57,545 nucleotides of DNA, taken from an uncultured Chloroflexota bacterium. GTDB lineage: Bacteria; Chloroflexota; Anaerolineae; Anaerolineales; Anaerolineaceae. The position numbers and the translations under genes were made by a program. The notes under the pieces are model-generated. The model was given only the letters and a program-made list of their open reading frames with translations, did no database searches and was not told the DNA's origin. Location: assembly GCA_902786265.1 (NCBI GenBank), contig CADACE010000034.1:1-57545 (forward strand), written 5' to 3'. Shown here in pieces: positions 25,110 through 34,702 of this stretch. Each line of letters starts with the position of its first letter. The stretch's first letter is position 1.

Positions 25110-26165
25110 TTACCGGCCGTCTTCTCTGCGAATCATTTCTTCAGCCGCTGCGCGCTGCGCTTTACAGGCAGGATGCGGACAGGCAAAACAGGCGACGCTG
25201 TGTTCCGGAGCGACCTCCACCAGTTCCGGTTCCGCGCGGTCGCAGAGACCTTCAATGCGGGCGTCGCAGCGTTCATAAAAGCCGCACGCCCGGGGCAGGT
25301 TCATCGCCAGCGGGACCGTACCTTCAATGGAAAAGAGCCGTTCGGTCTTTTTCTGTCCGATCTTGTGGACAGATCCCATCAGCCCCCGGGTGTACGGGTG
25401 TTCGGGGTCCTCATAGATCTTTTCGGTCGTACCTGACTCAACGATCTTACCCAGATACATGACGTTTACACGATCGCACATCTTCGCCACCACACCGAGG
25501 TCATGCGTTATGAAGAGGATCCCCATGTTGAAATCCTTCTGCATTTCCTTCATCAGCTCCAGGATCTGCGCCTGGATGGTGACGTCCAGCGCGGTCGTCG
25601 GTTCATCAGCGATCAGTATCTTCGGATTGCAGACAAGCGCCATAGAGATCATCGCTCGCTGCAGCATGCCGCCGGAAAACTCATGAGGATACTGGTTATA
25701 GCGTTTTTCCGCGTTGGCGATGCCGACCTTTTTCATCACGTCCAGGGAAATCTCTTTCGCCTTCTTTTTATCCTTTGTGATATGCAGCAGCGTCGCTTCA
25801 GTGATCTGGTTGCCGATCGTATAAAGCGGAGAGAAGGCCACCATCGGCTCCTGGAAGATCATGGAGATCTCCTTGCCCCGTATGGCACGGATATCCTTGC
25901 CGCGCGGGTCCATGGTCAGCAGATCGATTTCACCTTTTTCATCGCTGTTGTACAGAATATTTCCCGATGTTTTGCATTTTTTTTCGTTGATCGCCAGGAT
26001 CGCCCGGCAGGTCAGCGACTTGCCGCAGCCGGATTCACCGACCAGGCCGACCGTCTCGCCCTTCTTCATGTCGAAATTGACACCGCGGACAGGGGTCAGC
26101 AATCCCTCGTGCAGCGGAATGCTGATGTTCAGATCCTTCACATGCAGAATCATATTGTCATCCAT
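25110..26165 (-). CDS. Oligopeptide-type ABC transporter ATP-binding protein (OppD-like)
   Basis: A 351-residue nucleotide-binding subunit with Walker A GESGCGKS, signature FSGGMLQR, Walker B ILIADEPTT and the C-terminal oligopeptide transporter domain with Cys residues (RACGFYERCDARIEGLCDR). It acts with the OppF-like partner on the inner face of the membrane. It lies 12 bases after the permease gene. Confidence 0.93.
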   Translation of the reverse strand: MDDNMILHVKDLNISIPLHEGLLTPVRGVNFDMKKGETVGLVGESGCGKSLTCRAILAINEKKCKTSGNILYNSDEKGEIDLLTMDPRGKDIRAIRGKEISMIFQEPMVAFSPLYTIGNQITEATLLHITKDKKKAKEISLDVMKKVGIANAEKRYNQYPHEFSGGMLQRAMISMALVCNPKILIADEPTTALDVTIQAQILELMKEMQKDFNMGILFITHDLGVVAKMCDRVNVMYLGKIVESGTTEKIYEDPEHPYTRGLMGSVHKIGQKKTERLFSIEGTVPLAMNLPRACGFYERCDARIEGLCDRAEPELVEVAPEHSVACFACPHPACKAQRAAAEEMIRREDGR

Positions 26166-26177
26166 AAGTCCGCCTCC

Positions 26178-27296
26178 TTATTTATACGGATCTGCCGCGT
26201 CGCGCAGGCCGTCGCCGAAGAAATTGAATGCCAGCACCGTGACCGTCACGAAGATGATCGGAATCAGCTTGTTCGGATGGGAAACGATGTTAGTGACCGA
26301 GCTGGTCTCCTGCAGCATCACCCCCCAGGAGGTCGCCGGCGGCTTGATCCCGAGGCCGAGGTATGACATGGAGGTTTCACCGATAATGGAAGACGGGATG
26401 CTTCTTGTCACGGAAACGATCAGATAACTCATAAAGCCCGGAACCATATGCGTCCAGATAATGTTCCAGGTGGAGACACCCGAAAGCTGGGCTGCCAGGA
26501 TGAAATCCTCATTTTTCAGCGAGAGGAACTTGCCGCGCACCGTGCGCGCCATACCGGTCCAGTTGATGAAGGAGAGGATGATGGTCATGTAAAAGTAGAT
26601 CTGAATGGTGGAGATCCCCGGCGGGATCGCCGCGGATAGCGCCAGCCACAGCGGGATCTGCGGAACAGCACTGATCACCTCAATGATCCGCTGGATGATA
26701 AAGTCCACCCTGCCGCCGAAATAGCCGGAAACCGCTCCGAGCAGCACCCCGAGGAACAGGCTGATAGCCGCCGCGACAAACGGGATCGTCAGCGAGATCT
26801 GGGATCCGAGGAAGATACGGGAGAAGATATCCCGGCCCAGGCTGTCACCGCCGAAGAGGTAGATCCGCGCGCCTTTACCCCCGTTGCTGCCTTCGCTCAC
26901 ACCAAAGAGATGCAGGTCGCAGGGGATGAACCCCAGCACTTTATAAGGTTCGCCGTGCGTGAAGAAATGGATCGGGTAATATTCTTTGGTATCTTCAGAG
27001 ATCGTTACCCGCAGCGTCTTTTTATCCGAGATCTTGGACAGCTTGTAAACAAACGGACCGACCTTTTCCCCCTCATGGTACATATGGATCTTTGTCGGGC
27101 TGCAGTCTTTATAGATCGAATCAAATTCAATGGTTCCGTACGGCGCGATGAAATTGCCGAGAAGCGCAAAGAAATACAGGATGCCCAGGATCACCATGGA
27201 AATACGGGCCAGTTTATGCTGCTTCAGCTTACGGCCCATCAGCTGCCATTGGGAAGCAACATAATAGGATTCGTTTGATTGAACTTTCTTAGCCAT
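26178..27296 (-). CDS. Oligopeptide-type ABC transporter permease (OppC-like) with a long outer insertion
   Basis: A 372-residue permease. An N-terminal cytosolic stretch and helix 1 (about 33-54) are followed by an outer-face insertion of roughly 100 residues (to FGGDSLGRDIFSR), then five further helices. The FGGDSLGRDIFSR stretch and the EAA-like loop (RTVRGKFLSLKNEDFILAA) are typical of this permease class. The insertion is longer than in classic OppC proteins but common in clostridial homologues. The start overlaps the preceding stop by one base. Confidence 0.92.
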   Translation of the reverse strand: MAKKVQSNESYYVASQWQLMGRKLKQHKLARISMVILGILYFFALLGNFIAPYGTIEFDSIYKDCSPTKIHMYHEGEKVGPFVYKLSKISDKKTLRVTISEDTKEYYPIHFFTHGEPYKVLGFIPCDLHLFGVSEGSNGGKGARIYLFGGDSLGRDIFSRIFLGSQISLTIPFVAAAISLFLGVLLGAVSGYFGGRVDFIIQRIIEVISAVPQIPLWLALSAAIPPGISTIQIYFYMTIILSFINWTGMARTVRGKFLSLKNEDFILAAQLSGVSTWNIIWTHMVPGFMSYLIVSVTRSIPSSIIGETSMSYLGLGIKPPATSWGVMLQETSSVTNIVSHPNKLIPIIFVTVTVLAFNFFGDGLRDAADPYK

Positions 27297-28402
27297 TATC
27301 TGCTGCCTCCTGAAAAACGAATGCGCGGATCGAGGAATGCCAGTCCGATGTCGGCAAGCAGGATCCCTACCTCGACCAGAAAGGCCTGGACCATGACGAT
27401 GGCCCCGGCCAGGTACATATCCTGTGACAGCAGTGCATCATAAAGGACCGGCCCCATGATCATGATATTCAAAACCATGGCGGAAACGGTCGAACCGGAA
27501 AACAAATGTGAAAGGGAAGTTCCCAGTCCGGTCACCGTGGGGTTGATGGCTGCGCGGAAGCAGTACTTCCAGATGATCTTTGTTTCGGAAACGCCTTTGG
27601 CACGGGCTGTCAGTGTATAGGGCTGGCTGATTTCGTCCAGCATCTGGGCCCGGATCGATCGGATCGTCCCGCAGGTACCGCCCAGACCGAGAACGATGAA
27701 CGGGATGATCAGACGCTTCAGGAATTCTCCGATGTTGCCCCAGTGAACGCCGTTTTCCAGCATTTCCTTGGAAAACAGGCCGACCAGCGGATTCCCGGTC
27801 CACTTGTAGGCCAGGATCATACAGATGATCGCCAGGATAAAGCCCGGCACAGCCGCCCCGATGAACCCAATAAAGGATAACAGGTAATCCCCCAATGAAT
27901 ACTGGTGTGTAGCGGAATAAACCGCCAGCGGGATCGAGACCAGATACTGGAAGATCATGACCGCAAGGGTCAGCCCGACCGTCAAAGGAAGGTATTCCCT
28001 GATCACCGTCCAGACCGGTTTACCCTCAGAAAAGGAATATTTCCAGTTATGGTGGGAACCGTACAGACGGTACCAGGTCGTGTTGGAAGGCGTCCAGATG
28101 ATCCCTTTGATCCAGCTCCAGTACTGAAGCATAAACGGTTTGTCCAGGTCGAAGTCTGCCCGCAGCTGCTCAATGACCTCGGGCGGCATCTGTTCACCCT
28201 GCCCCGTAAGTTTGGCAATATAAGCAGATACATAATCTCCCGGCGGCAGCTGGATCACCACAAAAATCACAAAGGAGATCAGCAGCAGGCTGGGGAAAAT
28301 CGCCAATATCCGCTTAATGATATAAGATACCAGATCTCTGCGGAAAAAACTGGCGATCCCTTCAAAAAAACCGCCGGTTTCTTTCGTCTTTTCATCGTTC
28401 AT
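27296..28402 (-). CDS. Oligopeptide-type ABC transporter permease (OppB-like)
   Basis: A 368-residue permease with six predicted helices. It has the start PSLLLISFVIFVVIQLPPGDYV typical of OppB/DppB, and the EAA loop TIRSIRAQMLDEISQPYTLTARAKG. An outer insertion of about 60 residues (WSWIKGIIWTPSNTTWYRLYG) is present. It is first of the downstream genes, separated from the binding-protein gene by an intercistronic hairpin. Confidence 0.93.
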   Translation of the reverse strand: MNDEKTKETGGFFEGIASFFRRDLVSYIIKRILAIFPSLLLISFVIFVVIQLPPGDYVSAYIAKLTGQGEQMPPEVIEQLRADFDLDKPFMLQYWSWIKGIIWTPSNTTWYRLYGSHHNWKYSFSEGKPVWTVIREYLPLTVGLTLAVMIFQYLVSIPLAVYSATHQYSLGDYLLSFIGFIGAAVPGFILAIICMILAYKWTGNPLVGLFSKEMLENGVHWGNIGEFLKRLIIPFIVLGLGGTCGTIRSIRAQMLDEISQPYTLTARAKGVSETKIIWKYCFRAAINPTVTGLGTSLSHLFSGSTVSAMVLNIMIMGPVLYDALLSQDMYLAGAIVMVQAFLVEVGILLADIGLAFLDPRIRFSGGSR

Positions 28403-28421
28403 AAGCGTTTCCTTATAAGGA

Positions 28422-28451
28422 AGGATGGGAATGTATGAACATCCCCATCCT
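28422..28451 (-). terminator. Intercistronic hairpin between binding protein and permeases
   Basis: A 13-position stem (28422-28434 with 28439-28451, including G-U pairs) between the solute-binding gene and the permease gene, without a strong T run. Such hairpins often reduce read-through or protect the upstream mRNA, giving more binding protein than membrane parts. Confidence 0.55.
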
Positions 28452-28481
28452 TTTCATGTTATTTACAGATCTGTCCGCGGT

Positions 28482-30425
28482 TTATTTGAAATAAATGGTG
28501 TTGAACCCGAACTGCATCTGGAAATTGAATTTATCTTCGTTCAGCATGGTTTCCGGCCAGTTGCCGAGGCCTGTGCGAACCATATAGTATTCACTCGGGG
28601 TCGTGCTGAAGGCGAGGAACCAGGTGTTGTCGATGAGGATCTGCATCATTTCCAGTTCCTTTTCATCGCGGTCGGTCAGTTCCGGGATCTGCAGCCATTC
28701 CTGATAAACGTTATAGAGTTTGAGCAGGTCACCTTCGAGATCGAAGAATTCCGGATTGTAGGCTGAGCCCCTGGTGTCATAGAAGGAGTACCAGGTCGCG
28801 GCCAGGTTCAGCGGGATGAACTGCTTCGGACGGGATTCGATCTTGTAACCGCTGATTTCCTGGTCACCCCACGCGGCATCCCAGCCTTCATTGGAGTCGC
28901 AGATGGTGTTGTAGTTATCAGCCTGGTTCAGGTTCATTTCGATACCGATAGCATCCCAGTACTGTTTCAAAACAGCATATTTTTCAGCAGTCGCCGCGTC
29001 AGTCTTGCTGCAGACGACGCTCAGGGAGACCTTATCACCGGAACCCGGGAAGTGGAACCAGCCATCATTGCCCATGACCAGACCGCATTCTTCCGTCAGC
29101 AGTTTCTTCGCGTATTCGGGATCATACTGTGTATAGCGCAGGGACCATTCTTCATTGTAGCCGAAGTTCGGATATTCCGGAGCGGCGTTGGCAGGTTCGG
29201 TCAAACCGTCATACCAGAGGTTGACGACCTGTTCGCGGTCAACAGCCACGGACATAGCAATGCGGAAGTTCTTGTTGTTGACAAGATCGCGCATTTCAAG
29301 ATTCTTGTCGGTCAGGTTGAAGTAAAGCTGTCCGTCGCCCCAGTAGGTGGAGGTCAGCTCATGACGTTCAACACCATCGCCCATTGCATCTTCAATGGCA
29401 ATAACGTCTTTGATGTTTGCGACAATGTAATCCACATCGGAATCGTTGGATTCAAGCATCAGGATGGCCTGGTCGCTGTTGTTGACGATCAGGAAATCGA
29501 TCTCATCGATGTAAGGCAGCTGGTTGCCTTCCGCGTCGACCTTCCAGTAATACGGGTTGCGGACCAGTTTCACCAGCGGATCACTCTTTTCGTTCATGGT
29601 GATGTAGGCGCTGATGGTCGGCATCTGCGGATGATTCCAGAAATAGTAGCCGGATTTACCGCAGGCTTTTACGGAGTCAAGTTCCATCCCGATTTCCATG
29701 AACTTCGCCATGACTTCTTCATCGGAAAGACCGGTATCCGGCCAAATGGGATTTTCCATGTAGTAGGAGGACGGGACTTTGTCTTCCCAGAAGTGCTTCG
29801 GAGCCCAGAACCATTTCAAGTCGCCGGTATCAACGAAGTTGGAGCGGAACTGCGGCTGGGCGAAGGTCCATTTCACGGTGTAATCGTCGATCTTTTCAAC
29901 GTCGGCCCAGACTTCTTTACCATCAATGACCTGGAACAGGGGAGCCCAGTATGCCAGACCGTCATAGTTGTTCTTATGGAGCATATAGAACCAGAAGGTG
30001 ATGTCATCCGCAGTGAAAGGTTCGCCGTCAGACCACTTCATGCCTTCGCGAAGGTGCATGGTCCATTCAGTCATGTCTTCATTGGACTCGAGAGATTTCA
30101 GTACGTTGTTGAAAGGCGTACCGTTGGTATCGAAGTCGACCGGGCGTTCCAGCGTGGAAGAGCGGCAGATTTCCCAGTTGCCGACTTTGGTAACGGCTTT
30201 GGTGAGCACTCCGCCGTATTTACCGATTTCGAGCGGCTGGTGGTTCTTCAGCTCGGTCATAACATAGACGTCCTCAGCCTTCGGCAGACGTTCTTCCACC
30301 GGAGGGAGTTCACCGGCTGCAACCTTCTCAGCCAGCATCGGTGCTTCCTTGAACTCAACGGCCTGTGCAGCCACAATACCGAGAGTCAACAAAGCAGCCA
30401 AAACGATTACTAAGACTTTCTTCAT
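28482..30425 (-). CDS. ABC transporter extracellular solute-binding protein, family 5
   Basis: A 647-residue binding protein of the SBP_bac_5 family. Signal peptide residues 1-22 (KKVLVIVLAALLTLGIVAAQA); no lipobox cysteine is visible, so the anchoring mode is unclear. Family marks include the MTEWTMHLREGMKWSDGEPFTADDITFW stretch and the FRIAMSVAVDREQVV stretch. The long N-terminal region (NHQPLEIGKYGGVLT) resembles large clostridial homologues that bind peptides or glycans. The start at 30425 has TGGAGG upstream. The promoter overlaps a LacI-type operator, so expression is probably induced by the ligand of the divergent LacI protein. Confidence 0.92.
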   Translation of the reverse strand: MKKVLVIVLAALLTLGIVAAQAVEFKEAPMLAEKVAAGELPPVEERLPKAEDVYVMTELKNHQPLEIGKYGGVLTKAVTKVGNWEICRSSTLERPVDFDTNGTPFNNVLKSLESNEDMTEWTMHLREGMKWSDGEPFTADDITFWFYMLHKNNYDGLAYWAPLFQVIDGKEVWADVEKIDDYTVKWTFAQPQFRSNFVDTGDLKWFWAPKHFWEDKVPSSYYMENPIWPDTGLSDEEVMAKFMEIGMELDSVKACGKSGYYFWNHPQMPTISAYITMNEKSDPLVKLVRNPYYWKVDAEGNQLPYIDEIDFLIVNNSDQAILMLESNDSDVDYIVANIKDVIAIEDAMGDGVERHELTSTYWGDGQLYFNLTDKNLEMRDLVNNKNFRIAMSVAVDREQVVNLWYDGLTEPANAAPEYPNFGYNEEWSLRYTQYDPEYAKKLLTEECGLVMGNDGWFHFPGSGDKVSLSVVCSKTDAATAEKYAVLKQYWDAIGIEMNLNQADNYNTICDSNEGWDAAWGDQEISGYKIESRPKQFIPLNLAATWYSFYDTRGSAYNPEFFDLEGDLLKLYNVYQEWLQIPELTDRDEKELEMMQILIDNTWFLAFSTTPSEYYMVRTGLGNWPETMLNEDKFNFQMQFGFNTIYFK

Positions 30426-30472
30426 ATATACCTCCATTCAATTTTTTGAAATTGTACACTAATTTTATTCCA

Positions 30473-30486
30473 TGCAAGCGCTTGCA
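30473..30486. promoter_or_regulatory. LacI-type operator over the ABC operon promoter
   Basis: Perfect 14-bp palindrome TGCAAGCGCTTGCA with the central CG of LacI/GalR operators. A -10-like TACAAT for the minus-strand operon lies just downstream, so the palindrome overlaps the -35 zone. The divergent lacI gene at 30689 is the likely source of the repressor. It departs from the CcpA cre consensus at the third base, but CcpA binding is not excluded. Confidence 0.8.
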
Positions 30487-30688
30487 ACAATGTTATGAAT
30501 GTCATGTTTATTCGTGATTTGAAATACAGAATGGCACCGGACAGGAAAGCCGGACCCCGGAAAAACCGAGCCATCAGATTTTTTCAAAATCCTTCGTTTT
30601 TGAACCAAATGATGGTATTGTTAACTTCGTAATGGGTCAGATGTGCTCGTTTTCACGGGTTTGAACAGGGCATTTTGGAGGCAGAATC

Positions 30689-31783
30689 ATGGCTATGCGA
30701 ATGTCGGATATCGCTAAACTGGCGGGGGTTGCGGAAAGCACCGTATCCCGTGCTTTTTCACACCCGGAAAAGCTCCGGAAAGAAACGCTGGAGCGCATCA
30801 TGAGCATTGTCAGGATGTATGACTATCGTCCCAATGCTATGGCACAGGCGATTGCCCGCCGGCATTACGCACTGGTCAGTTTTCTCCTCTACAACAAAAG
30901 CCGTCCCTTTTGGGGCTCAACTTTTTACGGTCCGGCTCTGGACGGTTTCATGGAACGGGCTAAAGTCCGCGGACATCATGTCGTTTTAGGTGCCACCGGC
31001 ATACAGAATGATTTTTTCGAAGAAAGCTTCATCAACGACAGCATCGACGGAGCTGTTCTCGCATCCCGCGATCCGGATCCCATCATAAAGGTATTCAAGA
31101 AGCGTGGGATCCCGATCGTACTGTTCCAGAACGAAACGTCATTGGAAAACGTCGGGATGGTCACTAACGATGACTATAACGGTATGATGCAGATCATGAA
31201 GCACCTGATCGAAGAAAAGGGCTATGAGGACATCGCATTTTTCTCCAACCGTCTTTCCCATGTATCCAATATGCAGCGTTACTTTGCCTATGTCGATGCC
31301 CTCCGGCAGCATGGGCTGCGCCCATATACGAATGAAGAGCTGCCGGAATACAAATTATATTCCACGTACGACCCCAACCCGACCATCCTTGCCCGTTACG
31401 AAAGGAAGGATATCCCACGTTTCGGGACTCCGTTTGTCGTAACTTCTGGCCGGCCGAACAGGGTGGAAAATGATATGCTCAAGCTGCTGCCTCTCCGGAA
31501 AATGCCCCGGGCAATCGTCTGCGCGACTGACAGCATCGCCATCGGAGTCTGCCGGGCGCTTCAGCAAAAAGGATTCCGGATTCCTCAGGATGTGGCCGTT
31601 ACCGGTTATGATGACATGGAAATGGCAGCTTTTTTTACGCCTTCTCTGACGACCGTTCATGTTGATTCTTTCCAGATGGGAGCGGAAAGCATGGACCTGC
31701 TGCAGAAATATATTGATGATCCGGAGCATCCTTCCCAGTGCATCTGCCTCGCAGACGAACTGGTAATTCGGGAAAGCAGCTGA
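30689..31783 (+). CDS. LacI family transcriptional regulator
   Basis: A 364-residue LacI/GalR-type repressor: helix-turn-helix plus hinge helix at the N-terminus (MSDIAKLAGVAESTVSRAFSHPEKL ... YRPNAMAQAIARR) and a two-lobed sugar-binding-like effector domain (NDSIDGAVLAS, FRIPQDVAVTGYDDMEMAAFFTPSLTTV). GGAGG precedes the ATG. It is divergent from the ABC transporter operon and probably binds the palindrome at 30473. The LacI type of regulator suggests that the transporter ligand is a sugar or glycan breakdown product, which is a guess. Confidence 0.93.
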   Translation: MAMRMSDIAKLAGVAESTVSRAFSHPEKLRKETLERIMSIVRMYDYRPNAMAQAIARRHYALVSFLLYNKSRPFWGSTFYGPALDGFMERAKVRGHHVVLGATGIQNDFFEESFINDSIDGAVLASRDPDPIIKVFKKRGIPIVLFQNETSLENVGMVTNDDYNGMMQIMKHLIEEKGYEDIAFFSNRLSHVSNMQRYFAYVDALRQHGLRPYTNEELPEYKLYSTYDPNPTILARYERKDIPRFGTPFVVTSGRPNRVENDMLKLLPLRKMPRAIVCATDSIAIGVCRALQQKGFRIPQDVAVTGYDDMEMAAFFTPSLTTVHVDSFQMGAESMDLLQKYIDDPEHPSQCICLADELVIRESS

Positions 31784-31824
31784 TTTTCTGGATGAATTTT
31801 AAAAGCCTTGAGCAATACATCACG

Positions 31825-32152
31825 GGAGACAGCGGAAGATCTACACTCTTTGCAATGAAGCGGGCGTCAAAGTATATCGTACATAAATGAGGAGACAGCG
31901 TTTACGCTTGAATTCTCCAGAGACGATCGGAATATCCCGCCAAAGGATGGCGGAATAAACGGCGGGATAACCGAAGCAGAGCTGATGCTGCTTTCTTTAC
32001 TGAAGCAATCACCGTCCATGACAAACGCAGAACTGGCGGATGCGTCCGGAAAGTCAGAGAGAACCATATCCAGGCTACTCGCGGCACTGAAAAACAGAAA
32101 GCTGATACAGCGGATCGGTTCAAACAAAACGGGTTATTGGAAAGTGATGTAA
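31825..32152 (+). pseudogene. Remnant of an AlbA_2/RecG-like ATP-binding regulator (C-terminus)
   Basis: From about 31895 one frame reads EETAFTLEFSRDDRN, then ITEAELMLLSLLKQ, a helix-turn-helix with ELADASGKSERTISRLLAALK, and the ending RIGSNKTGYWKVM. That is the usual C-terminus of Schlafen-AlbA/HATPase_c_4 family regulators. Just upstream, another frame reads RKIYTLCNEAGVKV, the preceding segment of the same family, so a frameshift lies near 31875. The large N-terminal part is gone. The piece has no usable start. Confidence 0.65.
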
Positions 32153-32258
32153 TGAGTATAATAGCGCCTTCAATCGATCGGGATTTCTTTGATATTGGAT
32201 CAACTCCGGTGGACGAGGAAGCGGCATATCGCCATGATCCTGCAGGATAAGAAAGATT

Positions 32259-32918
32259 ATGAACGCAAAATTATTAGGGTTGTTCAGCGGCTTTCCGACG
32301 CATCATTTTACCGATGAGACAGCACTGGTGCTTAAGGAAAACCTGCCCCGACGGGAAAGCCTGGTTTTTATCAGCGCCTGGCCCGAAGATTACGCGCGGA
32401 ATAACGATGACAGCGACAGGATGCATGAGATGTTTGCGGAACGCGGCATGACGTTCGCCAAGCATCGTGTGATCGACCGACGAATAAGCGCAGCGGATGC
32501 CGTAAAATTGGTGCGGGCGGCAGACTGTATCTTCCTAATGGGCGGGGATGTGACCTTGCAAATGGCGCTGATCCGGGATCTCGGGCTGATTTCAGAGCTT
32601 CGGGCCAGCCGAGCTGTGATCCTCGGTGTCAGTGCGGGTTCCATGAACATGGGGCGATACGTGGCTGAAATCCGGGAGTCAAAGACACTATATGAAGGGC
32701 TTGGCCTGACGGACATCACCGTAAAAGGGCACTATACCGAAGACGCATGGTTTCTACCGGCGTTGAAGGAGATTTCCAGAATTCAGCCGGTGGCTGCCAT
32801 GGAGGATGAAAGCGCGATTTTTATCCAGGGCGACACTACCTGGAGCTTAGGAAATATCCATTGGATCACCAAGGGTGAGATACGGGATCGGTATTCACTG
32901 GATGTTCCGGATATGTGA
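32259..32918 (+). CDS. Peptidase S51 (dipeptidase E-like)
   Basis: A 219-residue serine peptidase of the class-I-glutamine-amidotransferase-like fold. The nucleophile elbow is GVSAGSMNMG near residue 127, the MGGDVTLQM stretch is the family glycine loop, and the His in VKGHYTED completes the known arrangement. Peptidase E members split Asp-X dipeptides; whether this one does is unknown. It is cytosolic. It starts a cluster with the amidase/GNAT reading frame and the kinase gene. The short sequence between 32153 and 32258 holds no gene I recognise. Confidence 0.85.
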   Translation: MNAKLLGLFSGFPTHHFTDETALVLKENLPRRESLVFISAWPEDYARNNDDSDRMHEMFAERGMTFAKHRVIDRRISAADAVKLVRAADCIFLMGGDVTLQMALIRDLGLISELRASRAVILGVSAGSMNMGRYVAEIRESKTLYEGLGLTDITVKGHYTEDAWFLPALKEISRIQPVAAMEDESAIFIQGDTTWSLGNIHWITKGEIRDRYSLDVPDM

Positions 32919-32943
32919 AGAAGTATTGGGAGGCGGGATCGTT

Positions 32944-33969
32944 ATGGAAAAGGCAGCAAAAGAATACCTGGCGAAGGTTGCTGAGAAAGCGGCTCAAACT
33001 CCTTTTCATGGCTGTATTGAGGGGAAAGAATCAAATCTTGAGCCGATCATTCGCTTTTTCCCAAAGTGGACGCCAAGAGAAGCCGATGGGTTATGATGCG
33101 CGGCATTTGTCTATTATTGCTGCAGGGAAGCGGGATTTGAGATACCTATCAGGCCGGATGAATGCAAAACCTGCCATCTGGCAGGCTGTATCGCCTGGGA
33201 AGAATTTGCGCAGGGCAATGTTGAGTTAGCGTATCACAAAGGAATAGAAGGCTTCGTTCCGGAAGCCGGCGATATCGTCATCTATGACAGAGTTTTTGAG
33301 AACCGGGAGCATGACCATATGGGCATTGTCCTGCAAAACACCGAAAACACGATTATCGCCGCGGAAGGAAATCTGAATAACGTGTCAGGGATCATCGAGC
33401 GCCCGAAAGATGAGCATATCCGGGGTTATATCAGAATTCCGGAAGGATACAAATACCAGAGGATCATGATGGATTATCAGACAGAAAACCTGATCCTTCA
33501 TTTTGTAACGGAAGACGACTTGACCGAAGTCGCCCGAACCTGGCCTTCCGAGCATCATCCGCTTTCTGATGCGGAGGCTCGGGAAGCTATTGCCTATATG
33601 CGCGGAAATTACGAAAAGAATACGAAAGGCTGTATCTGTCACCTCTGCCTCGCGGTGTGCGGGGAGGAGCGTCACGGAACCATCATGGGGTGGTGCGGGT
33701 TGGACGGCACAAGGAATCATTCGGATCCTGAAATCTTTATCCTGTTGGATGAAGCATATCGAAACCGGGGATACGGAACGCAATGCGTCAGGGAACTGCT
33801 CCGGATCGCTGTGGAGGACTATGCGCTTCCCGGCGTTCACGGCGGCTGTGCCAAAGAGAACATCGCCTCCGTCCGAGCCATGGAAAAGGGCGGCATGGTT
33901 CGGTACGGCACAGAAGAAAACGGTGATCCGCTGTTCAGATTTACAGCAAAGGAGAAGGCTGAGCAATGA
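32944..33969 (+). pseudogene. CHAP/NlpC-like amidase joined to a GNAT acetyltransferase, interrupted by one TGA
   Basis: One frame of 342 codons is open except for a single TGA at 33094-33096. Codons 1-50 (MEKAAKEYLAKVAEK ... READGL) and those after the TGA (CAAFVYYCCREAGFE ... GDIVIYDR ... DHMGIVL) together make a complete CHAP-like amidase domain; related proteins have Trp at this site (GLWCAAF), so TGG to TGA is the simplest event. From about 33466 (MMDYQTENLILHFV) to the end it reads as a GNAT N-acetyltransferase with YRNRGYGTQ as the acetyl-CoA loop. An AGAGG ahead of 33466 could start the GNAT alone. The next gene overlaps by ATGA. Confidence 0.72.
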
Positions 33970-34460
33970 AAAAGAAGCTGATCCTCATCAGCGGATCTCC
34001 CTGCGTGGGCAAGACTGCCATAGGCACAAGGCTCTTTGAAAGCTATGACAACAGCGCATATCTGGACGGGGACTGGTGCTGGTGTGTGCATCCATTTTCC
34101 GTGACAGACCAGCGCCTGCGGAATGGAGACAGAAGCATGTCCTTTGTCCTGTCCAATTATCTGGAATCAGGTTTTGAATTTGTGTTCTTTACGTCGGTGG
34201 TGCTGACAGACGTGAAAATCCGGGAAAATATCCTGAATGGGATCACGGCCAGGGATTATGAAACCATCGCCTTCACGCTTACCTGTTCTGAGGAAACGCT
34301 GAAAAAGCGGCATGATAAGCGCGGCGATAAAGATGAAACGAATTACTACTGGCTGCACCTTCCGCCCTGCCCGGGGGATATCGTCATCGATACGGACAAC
34401 AAAAGCATCCGTGAGGTTGTCAAAGAAATGAAGGTGCAAATCAATGCCGTGAGCGAATGA
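33966..34460 (+). CDS. Small P-loop kinase-like protein
   Basis: A 164-residue nucleoside/nucleotide-kinase-like P-loop protein. Walker A GSPCVGKT is at residues 10-17, a DGDWCW stretch follows strand 2 where substrate binds, and the lid-like ETLKKRHDKRGDK carries basic residues. It resembles the AAA_33/shikimate-kinase-like or antibiotic phosphotransferase group; the substrate is unknown. It is coupled to the upstream GNAT region by a four-base overlap. Confidence 0.75.
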   Translation: MKKKLILISGSPCVGKTAIGTRLFESYDNSAYLDGDWCWCVHPFSVTDQRLRNGDRSMSFVLSNYLESGFEFVFFTSVVLTDVKIRENILNGITARDYETIAFTLTCSEETLKKRHDKRGDKDETNYYWLHLPPCPGDIVIDTDNKSIREVVKEMKVQINAVSE

Positions 34461-34550
34461 ACCGGAGCGTGGATAAGGAAAAATACGATTGATTTGGATC
34501 GCAAGTTTTTGGAAAGATAAATACAAGTATCTGTTTTGATTCGTTACACA

Positions 34551-34586
34551 AATACCGGTCTGCCGAATAAACAGCAGACCGGTATT
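34551..34586. terminator. Bidirectional terminator
   Basis: Perfect 13-bp stem (34551-34563 with 34574-34586) with a 10-base loop, lying between the convergent kinase gene and the DUF362 gene. The plus side has CCTTTT after it; the minus side has TTGTGT. It ends both units. Confidence 0.75.
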
Positions 34587-34702
34587 CCTTTTGCCAAGCT
34601 TGACAGACAGGTGCCCAGTCTTTCAAAACTTTCTTATGAGCATCTGCCTTAGCGGCTCCCGTTTTTTGTTTCAAAACGAAAATCAGTCAGGCGCGGCAAG
34701 CG

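Noticed and set aside
29052..30413. A 453-codon open frame on the plus strand
   Set aside because: It lies fully antisense to the solute-binding protein gene, and its sequence resembles no family. The minus-strand gene has a signal peptide, ribosome binding site and domain match.
30473..30486. CcpA cre site
   Set aside because: The palindrome departs from the cre consensus at its third base and lies next to a divergent LacI-family gene, which is the simpler owner. Not fully excluded.
32155..32256. Short frame of about 30 codons between the regulator remnant and the peptidase gene
   Set aside because: No ribosome binding site, no recognisable sequence; likely more debris of the same remnant.
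33094..33096. Selenocysteine at the in-frame TGA
   Set aside because: Relatives have Trp at this position and the neighbourhood is not a redox site; no SECIS-like hairpin was evident right after it. A nonsense mutation explains it better.
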